From: Ruminococcaceae bacterium UBA2806
GTDB taxonomy: Bacteria; Bacillota; Clostridia; Oscillospirales; Acutalibacteraceae
Length of the DNA stretch: 19,899 nt
Assembly (NCBI GenBank): GCA_002351795.1
Contig: DEHG01000154.1
Coordinates: 18,648-38,546 of the forward strand
Direction of reading: 5' to 3'
Below, one piece after another: positions 8,264 through 15,726 of this stretch (position 1 is its first letter; each line of letters begins with the position of its first letter). Made by a program: the position numbers and the translations under genes. The notes under the pieces were generated by a model, which was not told the origin of the DNA, ran no database searches, and worked only from the letters and a program-made list of their open reading frames with translations.

Positions 8264-9292
8264 ATGATTGGATTGATTGAATTGAAAAAACTGAAAACAA
8301 TTGAGCTTTTCGCTGGTGCCGGGGGACTTGCGCTCGGTATCGAGAAGGCCGGATTTGAAACGATAGGTCTCATTGAGATCGATAAGGATGCGGCTGATAC
8401 CTTAAGATGCAACAGACCGGGTTGGCGTGTTATTAATGAAGATATAGCTGAGATATCAAAGCTTGATCTTCTGCAATATTTTAGTCTGAAAAAGGGAGAA
8501 CTTGATCTTTTATCCGGAGGCGCACCGTGTCAGAGCTTTTCTTATGCCGGAAAGCGATTGGGACTTGAAGATGCAAGAGGTACGTTGTTTTACCATTATG
8601 CAAAATTTCTGGAACAGCTTCAGCCTAAAATGTTTTTATTTGAAAATGTCAAGGGATTGTTGACTCATGATAAGGGACGTACTTATCGGATCATTTCTGA
8701 TATATTTGAGAGCGAAGGCTATAGTATACAGAAAAAGGTGTTGAATGCATGGGATTATGGTGTTGCGCAAAAAAGAGAACGACTGATAATAATAGGCATC
8801 AGAAATGACTTGAAGGATAAGATATTGTTTGTTTTTCCTTTGCCGCATCAATACAAGCCGGTTCTGAGAGATGTTCTTAATAATGTTCCTGAAAGCAAGG
8901 GGGCTTCCTATACTGAACAAAAAAGAAAAATTTTTGAACTTGTACCTCCCGGAGGTTACTGGAGAGATATACCGCAGGATATTGCAAAGAAATATATGAA
9001 AAGCTGCTGGTATATGGATGGTGGAAGAACAGGTATACTAAGACGTTTAAGTATGGATGAACCTTCGCTTACCGTCCTTACTTCACCCGGACAAAAACAG
9101 ACTGACAGGTGTCATCCGTTGGAAACAAGACCTTTCACCATAAGAGAGAATGCGCGCTGTCAAAGCTTTCCTGATGATTGGCAATTTTGTGGAAGTGTTG
9201 GTGCTCAATATAAACAGGTTGGAAACGCTGTTCCTGTAAATCTTGCTTATGATATTGCATTAAATATCAGAAATGCACTCAAAGGAGAATGA
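8264..9292 (+). CDS. C5-cytosine DNA methyltransferase of a type II restriction-modification system
   Basis: It transfers a methyl group from S-adenosylmethionine to C5 of cytosine in the target site. In order: motif I ELFAGAGGLALG (14-25), motif IV GGAPCQSFS with catalytic Cys89, motif VI FENVKGLL (126-133), motif VIII QKRERLIIIG (169-178), a target-recognition region about 200-300, and motif X QVGNAVP (318-324). Its 342 residues are normal for a stand-alone enzyme. The ATG lies 5 nt after the topoisomerase B stop with no good Shine-Dalgarno, suggesting coupled translation; a TTG at 8282 (LKKLKTIELF) is an alternative true start. It overlaps the endonuclease gene. Paired with an Eco47II-type nuclease, the predicted target is GGNCC, which is inference from the partner. 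Confidence 0.96.
   Translation: MIGLIELKKLKTIELFAGAGGLALGIEKAGFETIGLIEIDKDAADTLRCNRPGWRVINEDIAEISKLDLLQYFSLKKGELDLLSGGAPCQSFSYAGKRLGLEDARGTLFYHYAKFLEQLQPKMFLFENVKGLLTHDKGRTYRIISDIFESEGYSIQKKVLNAWDYGVAQKRERLIIIGIRNDLKDKILFVFPLPHQYKPVLRDVLNNVPESKGASYTEQKRKIFELVPPGGYWRDIPQDIAKKYMKSCWYMDGGRTGILRRLSMDEPSLTVLTSPGQKQTDRCHPLETRPFTIRENARCQSFPDDWQFCGSVGAQYKQVGNAVPVNLAYDIALNIRNALKGE
8272..8280. repeat. Left copy of 9-bp direct repeat flanking the restriction-modification module
   Basis: ATTGATTGA occurs here, inside codons 3-6 of the annotated methyltransferase, and again at 10105-10113 just upstream of the topoisomerase A ribosome-binding site. The sequence is simple, so chance is possible. Confidence 0.5.
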
Positions 9293-9294
9293 TT

Positions 9295-10089
9295 ATGTGG
9301 GAAATGGATTATATTACCCAAAGTGATTTTGAAAACCACGTAAGGTCAACTATAGAAAAATACGGTGAAAAACTTGAATCTTATGACTTGAAAAAATTCA
9401 ATAAGAATATTATTGATCCTGTAAAGCTGATTTTTGATAAAACGGTATACAGCTTATCTTGGGAAGAAATTGTCAGTAACGAAATATTTCGTCAAAGAGA
9501 TAAGTCCAACAATAATGATATAGGATATTTTCATCAGAGGATTTTTCAATATATTAAAAACTGTCGTGTACCAGACAATGGAAAAGAAGGTGGATGGGAT
9601 GTGATATATGAATCTCCCGATGGAATAGCACTGCCGGACGGCGGTTTTGTTCATACTATATATGTTGAAATGAAAAACAAACACAATACCATGAATTCTG
9701 CTTCAGCAGGAAAAACTTTTATCAAAATGCAAAATCAGCTTTTAAATGATGATGACTGCGCTTGTTTTTTGGTAGAGGCAATTGCCAAAGAATCACAGAA
9801 TATTAAGTGGGAGACAACTGTTGATAAACGAAAAGTAGGTCATAAATTAATCAGAAGGGTTAGTATTGACCGGTTTTATTCTATCGTAACCGGACAGGAA
9901 GACGCATTTTACCGGATTTGTATGGCATTACCGGGAACAATAAAAAAGGTTTTAAATGATTTATCAGATTCGTTAGTTCCTCACGATACTGTATTGGAAG
10001 AGCTTATTCTGAAATCAAAGAATTATAAGGATAATATGTATATTGCATCTTATATGCTTGCATTTGGATCTTATCTTGGTTTTCAGTGA
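9295..10089 (+). CDS. Type II restriction endonuclease, Eco47II family (predicted GGNCC)
   Basis: 264 residues from ATG 9295. The upstream in-frame ATG 9289 overlaps the methyltransferase stop, but it sits only 1 nt from AAAGGAG (9281-9287), whereas 9295 has 7 nt spacing. A PD-(D/E)XK-like core is visible: D102 in GGWDVIYE, then E125 and K127 in YVEMKNKHNT, with a conserved-looking SASAGKTFIKMQNQL helix next and CACFLVEAIAKESQNIKWE after it. These segments match what I recall of the Eco47II/Sau96I-type endonucleases, which cut GGNCC. It lies directly behind the cognate methyltransferase, so host protection is made first. No controller protein or Vsr nuclease is present. The coding sequence is visibly more AT-rich than the topoisomerase genes either side. 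Confidence 0.87.
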   Translation: MWEMDYITQSDFENHVRSTIEKYGEKLESYDLKKFNKNIIDPVKLIFDKTVYSLSWEEIVSNEIFRQRDKSNNNDIGYFHQRIFQYIKNCRVPDNGKEGGWDVIYESPDGIALPDGGFVHTIYVEMKNKHNTMNSASAGKTFIKMQNQLLNDDDCACFLVEAIAKESQNIKWETTVDKRKVGHKLIRRVSIDRFYSIVTGQEDAFYRICMALPGTIKKVLNDLSDSLVPHDTVLEELILKSKNYKDNMYIASYMLAFGSYLGFQ

Positions 10090-10104
10090 TGGGATTTGTA
10101 AATA

Positions 10105-10113
10105 ATTGATTGA
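10105..10113. repeat. Right copy of 9-bp direct repeat flanking the restriction-modification module
   Basis: This is an exact second copy of ATTGATTGA. Collapsing the two copies would leave 45 nt between the topoisomerase B stop and the topoisomerase A ATG, including the latter's AGGAG. Confidence 0.5.
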
Positions 10114-10136
10114 TATTTTACAGGAGAAAAGGAATA

Positions 10137-12389
10137 ATGGCAAAAAGGAAATCAAGTAAGAAAACGCCTGCCGCTGCAAAGATCGAAGGATATATAGCGG
10201 GAGCAGGCGAGGTTGCAGAGGAAAAAATAGCGTATACGCTGACGGAAAATTTCATGCCTTACGCTATGAGCATAATAATGAGCCGTGCGATTCCCGAAAT
10301 AGACGGCTTCAAGCCCTCACACAGAAAGCTGCTGTATACCATGTATAAAATGGGACTTCTCGGCAGCCAGAGGACAAAATCCGCCAATATTGTCGGTCAG
10401 ACAATGAGACTTAATCCCCACGGCGATGCGGCAATATATGATACAATGGTTCGTCTTAGCCGTGGATATGAAGCCCTGCTGCACCCGTTTGTGGATTCAA
10501 AGGGAAATTTCGGAAAGGCATACAGCCGTGATATGGCATGGGCTGCCTCACGTTATACCGAGGCAAAGCTTGACCCGATATGCAGCGAGCTTTTCGGGGA
10601 CATTGATAAGGATACTGTAGATTTTGTTGACAATTACGATAATACGATGAAGGAGCCTAAGCTTCTGCCCGCTGCATTCCCGTCTGTTCTTGTGAACGCA
10701 AATACGGGTATAGCTGTAGGCATGGCAAGCTCAATATGCTCCTTCAATTTATCAGAGATATGCCGCACAACGATCGAGCTGCTCAGAAACCCGGATCATG
10801 AAATAATATCAACGCTTCCTGCGCCTGATTTCACGGGCGGGGCGCAGATAATATATGATAAAAAGACAATGCAGACTGTCTATGATACGGGCAGGGGCAG
10901 CATAAAGATGAGGGGAAGATATGTCTATGACAAATCGGCAAACTGTATAGATATATTGTCCATCCCTCAGACTACTACCTGTGAGGCAATTATCGAAAAG
11001 GTGATAGAGCTTGTCAAGGCGGGCAAGATAAAGGAGATATCGGATATCCGTGATGAAACGGGAATTGACGGTCTGAAAATAACGATAGATCTCAAACGTG
11101 CCACAAATGCCGATAAGCTTATGAGCAAGCTTTATAAAATGACGCCGCTTGAGGACAGTTTCTCCTGTAATTTCAATGTGCTTATCGGCGGGACGCCAAT
11201 GGTTCTCGGCGTTAAGGATATGCTGAATGAATGGTGCGCCTTCCGCATTGAATGTGTAAAAAGACGGACATATTTCGATCTGCATAAAAAGCAGGACAGA
11301 CTTCATCTTTTGCAGGGTCTTTCAAAGATTCTGCTTGATATTGATAAGGCAATAAGTATAATCCGCCATACAGAAGAGGAAGCAATGGTTGTACCGAACC
11401 TTATGGCAGGTTTTGAGATCGACGAGGTTCAGGCTGAATATGTTGCGGAAATAAAGCTCCGACACCTGAACCGTGAGTACATTTTAAAGCGTACAGAGGA
11501 TATATCCCAGCTTGAGAAGGATATCGCAGAGCTTGAATCCATACTTAAAAGCAGCAAAAAGATTAAGAATATAATAATCCGTGAGCTAAGCGAGATTGCG
11601 GAAAAATACGGTCAGCCGAGACGCAGTATGATAATCCATGCAGACGAGCTTGAAGATGAGGAGATAACCGAGGATGTTCCCGATTATCCCGTAAACCTGT
11701 TTTTCTCGAAGGAGGGCTATTTCAAGAAGATCACCCCGCAGTCACTCAGGATGAGCGGAGAGCATAAGCTTAAAGACGGGGATGAAATAACCGAGCATTT
11801 TGAAACAACAAGCAATACTGATATAATATTCTTTTCCGATAAGGCACAGGCGTATAAGGCAAAGGGGTCTGATTTTGCCGATACAAAGACAAGCGTTCTG
11901 GGAGAATATATACCCTCAAAGCTTGGCTTTGATGACGGAGAAAATGCTGTCTACATGATACCGACAAAGGATTACAGCGGATATGTAATGTTTGTATTTG
12001 AAAGCGGAAAGGTCGCAAAGGTCACACTTGAATCCTTTGCAACAAAGACCAACAGGAAAAAGCTTGCAAACGCCTATTGTGAAAAGGAACCGCTGGCGGC
12101 AATATGCTATGTCCCTGATGATGAAACGGATATAGTAATACTTTCCTCATCGGGAAGGGCGCTTGTTTTCCGTGCAGGAGAGATAAACTCCAAAAACACA
12201 AGAAATACTCAGGGCGTTGCCGTAATGAAGCAGAAAAAGGGTCACAGGGTAATATCCGCAAAGGTACTGACCGAGGGCATGATATCCGATCCCGAAAGAT
12301 ACAGGGGCAAGACTCTGCCAAATATGGGTCAGTTCCCGAAAAAGCCTGAGGGTGAGCAGATGTCTTTTGATATGGAAAGCAGTGAATGA
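10137..12389 (+). CDS. Type IIA DNA topoisomerase subunit A (GyrA/ParC-like, divergent)
   Basis: Breakage-reunion subunit, partner of the B subunit at 6267. ATG 10137 is chosen over an in-frame TTG at 10110 because AGGAG (10122-10126) and AAGGA precede the ATG; this gives 750 residues. Seen: IDGFKPSHRKLLYTM (canonical DGLKPVHRRILY), the NPHGD segment, and catalytic Tyr140 in AASRYTEAKL. The position equivalent to E. coli GyrA Ser83 is Ala98 in HGDAAIYD, while the Asp87 equivalent is kept. A coiled-coil tower (about 400-490) and a beta-pinwheel-like C-terminal domain follow; no clear GyrA box (QRRGGKG) is seen, only TRNTQGVAVMKQKKG late in the domain. That favours a relaxing/decatenating ParC-like enzyme over gyrase. 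It was probably adjacent to the B gene before the restriction module entered. Confidence 0.92.
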   Translation: MAKRKSSKKTPAAAKIEGYIAGAGEVAEEKIAYTLTENFMPYAMSIIMSRAIPEIDGFKPSHRKLLYTMYKMGLLGSQRTKSANIVGQTMRLNPHGDAAIYDTMVRLSRGYEALLHPFVDSKGNFGKAYSRDMAWAASRYTEAKLDPICSELFGDIDKDTVDFVDNYDNTMKEPKLLPAAFPSVLVNANTGIAVGMASSICSFNLSEICRTTIELLRNPDHEIISTLPAPDFTGGAQIIYDKKTMQTVYDTGRGSIKMRGRYVYDKSANCIDILSIPQTTTCEAIIEKVIELVKAGKIKEISDIRDETGIDGLKITIDLKRATNADKLMSKLYKMTPLEDSFSCNFNVLIGGTPMVLGVKDMLNEWCAFRIECVKRRTYFDLHKKQDRLHLLQGLSKILLDIDKAISIIRHTEEEAMVVPNLMAGFEIDEVQAEYVAEIKLRHLNREYILKRTEDISQLEKDIAELESILKSSKKIKNIIIRELSEIAEKYGQPRRSMIIHADELEDEEITEDVPDYPVNLFFSKEGYFKKITPQSLRMSGEHKLKDGDEITEHFETTSNTDIIFFSDKAQAYKAKGSDFADTKTSVLGEYIPSKLGFDDGENAVYMIPTKDYSGYVMFVFESGKVAKVTLESFATKTNRKKLANAYCEKEPLAAICYVPDDETDIVILSSSGRALVFRAGEINSKNTRNTQGVAVMKQKKGHRVISAKVLTEGMISDPERYRGKTLPNMGQFPKKPEGEQMSFDMESSE

Positions 12390-12444
12390 AACGCTCGCCT
12401 GAAAGACACGGGCGGCTCGTTGGCAAAAAAATTGCAGAAATATC

Positions 12445-12473
12445 TTGATTTTAGTAAACGGATATGATATTAT
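12445..12473 (+). promoter_or_regulatory. Predicted sigma-A promoter for secG
   Basis: TTGATT at 12445-12450, 17-bp spacer, TATTAT at 12468-12473 with an upstream TG (extended -10, TGATATTAT). The predicted start site is near 12480, leaving a short leader before the GGAGG at 12501-12505 and the ATG at 12516. Confidence 0.7.
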
Positions 12474-12515
12474 ATAAAGGTATGTTAAGCAAATTCGATT
12501 GGAGGATTTTATAGA

Positions 12516-13136
12516 ATGGGCGTTTGGGAAATTGTAGTAGGTGCAGTGGTTCTTGTATTGTCAATAATCATGATAATCCTTATTATTTTACAGGAGGGTC
12601 ATCAGGCAGGTCTTGGAGCTGTTACAGGCGGAGCTGATTCGTTCCTTTCAAGAGGTAAGGCTCGTACCGCAGATGCACTTTTTGCAAGAATTACAAAGTA
12701 TTGTGCGGTTCTTTTCTTTATTCTTGTTATTGTACTTAATGCTATAGCATTCTTCGGCGGCAGCAATAAGGAGACAGGTACGGATGCGGCTGTTTCTTCT
12801 GATACTTCTGCAACAGAAACAAGCAAGGAAGAAAGCAAGCAGGAAAGTAAAGAGGAAAGCAAAGAAGAGAGCAAGGCTGAGACTTCTAAGGAAGAAAGCA
12901 AGGCTGAGTCTTCTGCTGAGGCAAGCAAGGAGGAAAGCAAGGCTGAATCTTCTGCTGAGGAAAGCAAGACAGAATCATCCGCAGCAGCAAGCGAAGCTGA
13001 ATCAAGCACAGAGAGCGAATCCTCTGCTGAAAGCACAGCAGATAATTCTGAGACGGAAAGCGCTGCTGAAAGCGTTGAAGAAAGCGAAGCAGCTGAAAGC
13101 TCTGCACAGGCAGAGTCATCTGAGGCAGCAGAGTAA
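12516..13136 (+). CDS. secG: Preprotein translocase subunit SecG with long Ser/Glu/Lys/Ala-rich tail
   Basis: SecG is the small accessory subunit of the SecYEG channel. Residues 1-82 are a complete SecG: helix 1 (about 5-26), the loop LQEGHQAGLGAVTGGADSFLSRGKAR typical of the family (shown here as its key residues G32, G34 and F43), and helix 2 (about 63-82). Usual SecG proteins end near here at about 75 residues. This one continues for about 124 residues of repeats built on SKEESKAESSAE. The DNA is correspondingly repetitive, so long spurious frames are open on both strands. If topology matches E. coli SecG (both ends outside), the tail would be exposed on the outer face. It has its own promoter and a terminator downstream, so it is probably expressed alone. 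Confidence 0.93.
   Translation: MGVWEIVVGAVVLVLSIIMIILIILQEGHQAGLGAVTGGADSFLSRGKARTADALFARITKYCAVLFFILVIVLNAIAFFGGSNKETGTDAAVSSDTSATETSKEESKQESKEESKEESKAETSKEESKAESSAEASKEESKAESSAEESKTESSAAASEAESSTESESSAESTADNSETESAAESVEESEAAESSAQAESSEAAE
12826..13130. repeat. Low-complexity coding repeat in the secG tail
   Basis: Degenerate tandem units of about 12-30 bp built from GAGGAAAGCAAG and TCTGCTGAG-like words encode (S/A/T)KEESK and AESSAE blocks. The arrangement invites replication slippage, so tail length probably varies among strains. Confidence 0.8.
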
Positions 13137-13163
13137 TAAGCAAATATCAGAAACGATCATTCA

Positions 13164-13200
13164 GGCATCTTCAATTCAATTTTGGAGATGCCCTTTTTTT
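13164..13200 (+). terminator. Intrinsic terminator after secG
   Basis: A 9-bp stem, GGCATCTTC (13164-13172) with GGAGATGCC (13184-13192) including one T.G wobble, is followed by a run of seven T. The ribosome-binding site of cca begins at the next base. Confidence 0.85.
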
Positions 13201-13212
13201 AAGGAGCAGGTC

Positions 13213-14565
13213 ATGAAAATAACAGTACCGCATGATGTAAAGGCAATAATAGAAAAACTGGAAGCCTGCGGGTTCAGCGCATATGCCGTAGGAGGCTGTA
13301 TCCGTGACAGCCTTATGGGAAAGCAGCCGCATGACTGGGATATATGCACAAGCGCAAAGCCTGAGGAGATACTTGGCGCATTAGGGACGCATAATATAAT
13401 CGAAAGCGGTCTGAAACATGGTACGGTAACGGTCAAAGTAAACGAACAACTGTATGAGATAACCACATTCCGCAGCGAGGGAGAGTACAGGGATAACCGC
13501 CGTCCTGAAAGCGTAAAGTTCATTACCTCGCTTAAAGAAGATCTTTCAAGACGTGACTTTACCGTAAATGCAATGGCTTATAACAGCAGTGAAGGACTTT
13601 GCGATTATTTCGGCGGAGAAAGCGATATCGGGAATATGATAATACGCTGTGTCGGAGATCCCGATAAGCGTTTCACGGAGGATGCTCTGAGGATAATGAG
13701 GGCACTGCGTTTTGCGTCAAAATTAGGCTTTGAGATAGAGGAGAATACAAAGTCAGCCCTGAGACGGAACGCACATCTGCTTAAAAAAATATCTGTTGAA
13801 AGGATAACCGCCGAGCTTGTACAGATACTTGACGGTGAATTTGCCGAGCAGATATTGCTTGACTATACAGATGTACTGGGGGTATTTCTTCCCGAGATCT
13901 TGCCTATGGTGGGGCTTGAACAGAGGAACCCACATCACAGCTATGATGTATGGACGCATACGGTATATGTCATTGTAAATTCACCTCACGGAAAGGTAAT
14001 GAGACTTGCGGCGCTTCTGCATGACATAGCAAAGCCGAGATGCTTTACCATTGATGAAAAGGGGACAGGACATTTCCACGGGCATCCCGAGGTCGGCGCA
14101 AAGCTTTCGGGAAAAATATTAAGACGTCTGCATCTTGATAATGATACAATAGCAAAGGTCGGCACACTTATACGCTATCATGACCAGAGACCAAAGCTTG
14201 AACCGAAATATGTCCGCAGATTGATCTCAAAAACGGGTATCGACTGTTTTGAACCGCTTATGGAACTGAAAAGGGCGGATGCAAAGGGTCAGAACCCGCA
14301 GACGATACCGCCGAAGCTTGAATATATAGATGAGCTTGAAAAGATGTTTCATGAGCTTACATCTGACGGGAATGAATTTAATATACGTTCATTAAAGCTT
14401 ACAGGGAGCGATCTGATCGATCTCGGAATCGGGGAAGGAAAAGAGATAGGGTATTATCTGAATGAAATGCTTGAAATGGTCATTGAGGGAAAGATCAGCA
14501 ATGACAGAAATGCGCTCATAGCGGAGGTACGCAGACGTATTAAGGATACAGGAGGTTGGAAATAA
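13213..14565 (+). CDS. cca: CCA-adding tRNA nucleotidyltransferase
   Basis: It adds or repairs the 3' CCA of tRNAs without a template. It is 450 residues from ATG 13213 behind AAGGAG (13201-13206). Upstream in-frame codons only read through the repetitive secG tail and are not part of the gene. Motifs: the nucleotidyltransferase loop GGCIRD (27-32), metal ligands in DWD (41-43), RRDFTVNAMAY (113-123) and the downstream neck/body with EDALRIMRALRFASKLGFEI. An HD domain follows, with LAALLHDIAKP near residue 271 and HFHGHPEVGA. This is the class II bacterial arrangement with an HD domain. Its stop overlaps the start of the HAD gene by one base (TAATG), so the two are translationally coupled. 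Confidence 0.97.
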   Translation: MKITVPHDVKAIIEKLEACGFSAYAVGGCIRDSLMGKQPHDWDICTSAKPEEILGALGTHNIIESGLKHGTVTVKVNEQLYEITTFRSEGEYRDNRRPESVKFITSLKEDLSRRDFTVNAMAYNSSEGLCDYFGGESDIGNMIIRCVGDPDKRFTEDALRIMRALRFASKLGFEIEENTKSALRRNAHLLKKISVERITAELVQILDGEFAEQILLDYTDVLGVFLPEILPMVGLEQRNPHHSYDVWTHTVYVIVNSPHGKVMRLAALLHDIAKPRCFTIDEKGTGHFHGHPEVGAKLSGKILRRLHLDNDTIAKVGTLIRYHDQRPKLEPKYVRRLISKTGIDCFEPLMELKRADAKGQNPQTIPPKLEYIDELEKMFHELTSDGNEFNIRSLKLTGSDLIDLGIGEGKEIGYYLNEMLEMVIEGKISNDRNALIAEVRRRIKDTGGWK

Positions 14566-15224
14566 TGATAAAGGCAAAAGCGTTTATTTTTGATATGGAC
14601 GGAGTAATATTTGATTCCGAAAGACTGTATCTCGGGTGCTGTACAGAGGCTGCCGAAGTTTTTGGCATTGATAATATTGAAGAGGTCGTTTACAGATGTA
14701 TAGGTCTTACAACAGAGAAAACACATGAGATGTACCGCAGCATATATGGGGACGATTTCCCGCTTGACAAGTACTGGAAGGAGGCAACATCCCGTTTCAG
14801 GGAAAAGGCTCAGGGGGGGCTGCTGCCTGTAAAGGAGGGCGCAAAAGAGATACTTGAAATGCTTGAAGAGAAGGGCATACCCGCTGCGCTTGCATCATCC
14901 ACAAGGACGGAGATGGTGATAAGAGAGCTTGAAGCTGCGGGACTGAGAGATAATTTCAAAGTTATCATCGGCGGAGATATGGTCGCAAAAAGCAAGCCCG
15001 AACCTGATATATTCCTGCTTGCGGCTGAAAAGCTCGGATATGAGCCGAAGGACTGTGTAATTATCGAGGACAGCAGAAACGGAATCCGTGCGGCAAGGTC
15101 TGCGGGGGGCTTTGTGATAATGGTGCCTGACCTTATACAGCCGACTGAGGAAGAAAAGGAAATGTATACAGATCTTGTTCTGCCGTCACTTAAAGACATA
15201 TGCTCTATTGATGGTGAAAAATAA
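14565..15224 (+). CDS. HAD-superfamily phosphatase/phosphoglucomutase-like hydrolase
   Basis: 219 residues starting at the ATG that overlaps the cca stop; GGAGG at 14551-14555 is 9 nt upstream, which rules against the in-frame TTG at 14556. Motif I is FDMDGVIFDSE with nucleophile Asp10 and Asp12. Motif II Ser111 lies in LASSTRTE. Motif III Lys144 lies in KSKPEPDIF. Motif IV is IEDSRNGIRAA with E168/D169. The helical cap between residues 15 and 90 is the C1 type found in beta-phosphoglucomutases and small-sugar-phosphate phosphatases. The substrate cannot be told from sequence. The Glu168-Asp169 pair and SRNGIRAA are the usual beta-PGM-like ending. It is followed at once by strong hairpins that probably end the operon. 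Confidence 0.93.
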   Translation: MIKAKAFIFDMDGVIFDSERLYLGCCTEAAEVFGIDNIEEVVYRCIGLTTEKTHEMYRSIYGDDFPLDKYWKEATSRFREKAQGGLLPVKEGAKEILEMLEEKGIPAALASSTRTEMVIRELEAAGLRDNFKVIIGGDMVAKSKPEPDIFLLAAEKLGYEPKDCVIIEDSRNGIRAARSAGGFVIMVPDLIQPTEEEKEMYTDLVLPSLKDICSIDGEK

Positions 15225-15227
15225 AAC

Positions 15228-15280
15228 TGACCCGACCCACGAAAATTAGATTCTTGGTCTGACTTTCGTGGGTCGGGTCA
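15228..15280. terminator. Very strong perfect hairpin, probable terminator
   Basis: TGACCCGACCCACGAAA (15228-15244) is perfectly complementary to TTTCGTGGGTCGGGTCA (15264-15280), a 17-bp stem with a 19-nt loop, beginning 4 nt after the HAD gene stop. The T tract after it is weak (ATTTCT), so it may act together with the second hairpin, or be a repeat element. Confidence 0.65.
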
Positions 15281-15286
15281 ATTTCT

Positions 15287-15310
15287 ATACTCCCATAAGG
15301 GGGTATTTTT
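15287..15310 (+). terminator. Second, intrinsic terminator
   Basis: ATACTCCC pairs with GGGGGTAT (one wobble) across an ATAA loop and runs directly into TTTTT. With the preceding hairpin it makes a tandem terminator. Confidence 0.75.
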
Positions 15311-15420
15311 CTATTGTCCGTTTTAACTTGACCTGTTCGACCCTTTGGGGCTACCCTGTCAGTTTTTTGGGAGCTTAGTACGATAGTCCTTTTTGTTTTA
15401 AGTATACACTAAATAAATAG
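15311..15420. other. Unassigned stretch between terminators and gtrA fragment
   Basis: This 110-nt sequence has stops in the gtrA frame and no gene. It contains G- and C-runs (GACCCTTTGGGGC and CCCTG around 15340-15360) that could form weak stems. Because gtrA is cut off at its right edge, this is probably the scar of an insertion or deletion, perhaps the end of a mobile element; no transposase remnant is recognisable. Confidence 0.35.
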
Positions 15421-15726
15421 GTTTTTGAGATTTGTAGCCAACCGGAAATAGCGGAATTTTCCTTAATAACTTACTTCTCTTATCTCTTTGCCGTAACAGC
15501 GATTGCGGATGCGGAAACTAACAAAAGCTGTGTACAGATACTAAAATCAGCTGTTAAATATTTCCTTCTTGCTGTCGTGGTACTTGTGTTCAATACCTGT
15601 ATCCTTAAACTGCTTATTGCTGCCGGACTGCCGTATATGATAGCAAAGATCTTTACTGAAACCGTGATGTTTTTCTTCAGCTGGACAGTGCAGAAATTCT
15701 TGATCTTCAAGGAGGCAAAGGCATGA
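15421..15726 (+). pseudogene. GtrA-family membrane protein, 5'-truncated
   Basis: The frame is open from 15421 to the stop at 15724-15726 but has no plausible start. The conserved part begins near 15472: two hydrophobic segments, VKYFLLAVVVLVFNTCIL and MIAKIFTETVMFFFSWTVQK, ending FLIFKEAKA. This is the C-terminal half of a GtrA-like four-helix protein, and FxxSFxxxKFxVF is the usual end of the family; GtrA proteins help move or modify lipid-linked sugars. About half of the usual length is missing, and the first dozen codons do not look like GtrA. Its stop overlaps the next gene's ATG (ATGA), so the original operon order survives. Confidence 0.75.

Noticed and set aside
12390..12444. Possible terminator after the topoisomerase A gene
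   Set aside because: GCCTG/CGGGC can form a short wobble-containing stem, but no T run follows it.
12602..13036. Long minus-strand Ser/Leu-rich frame opposite secG
   Set aside because: It is a mirror of the low-complexity repeats, with no ribosome-binding site or domain.
12826..13130. Possible CRISPR or tandem regulatory array
   Set aside because: The repeats are degenerate, in frame and without spacers; they encode the SecG tail.
12784..13212. Open in-frame extension upstream of cca giving a very basic Lys/Arg/Leu-rich N-terminus
   Set aside because: It is the repetitive secG tail read in another frame; cca has its own AAGGAG and ATG at 13213, and a terminator lies between.
15228..15280. 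Hairpin arms as terminal inverted repeats of a mobile element
   Set aside because: The arms are only 19 nt apart, so they enclose nothing; a terminator or structured repeat is simpler.
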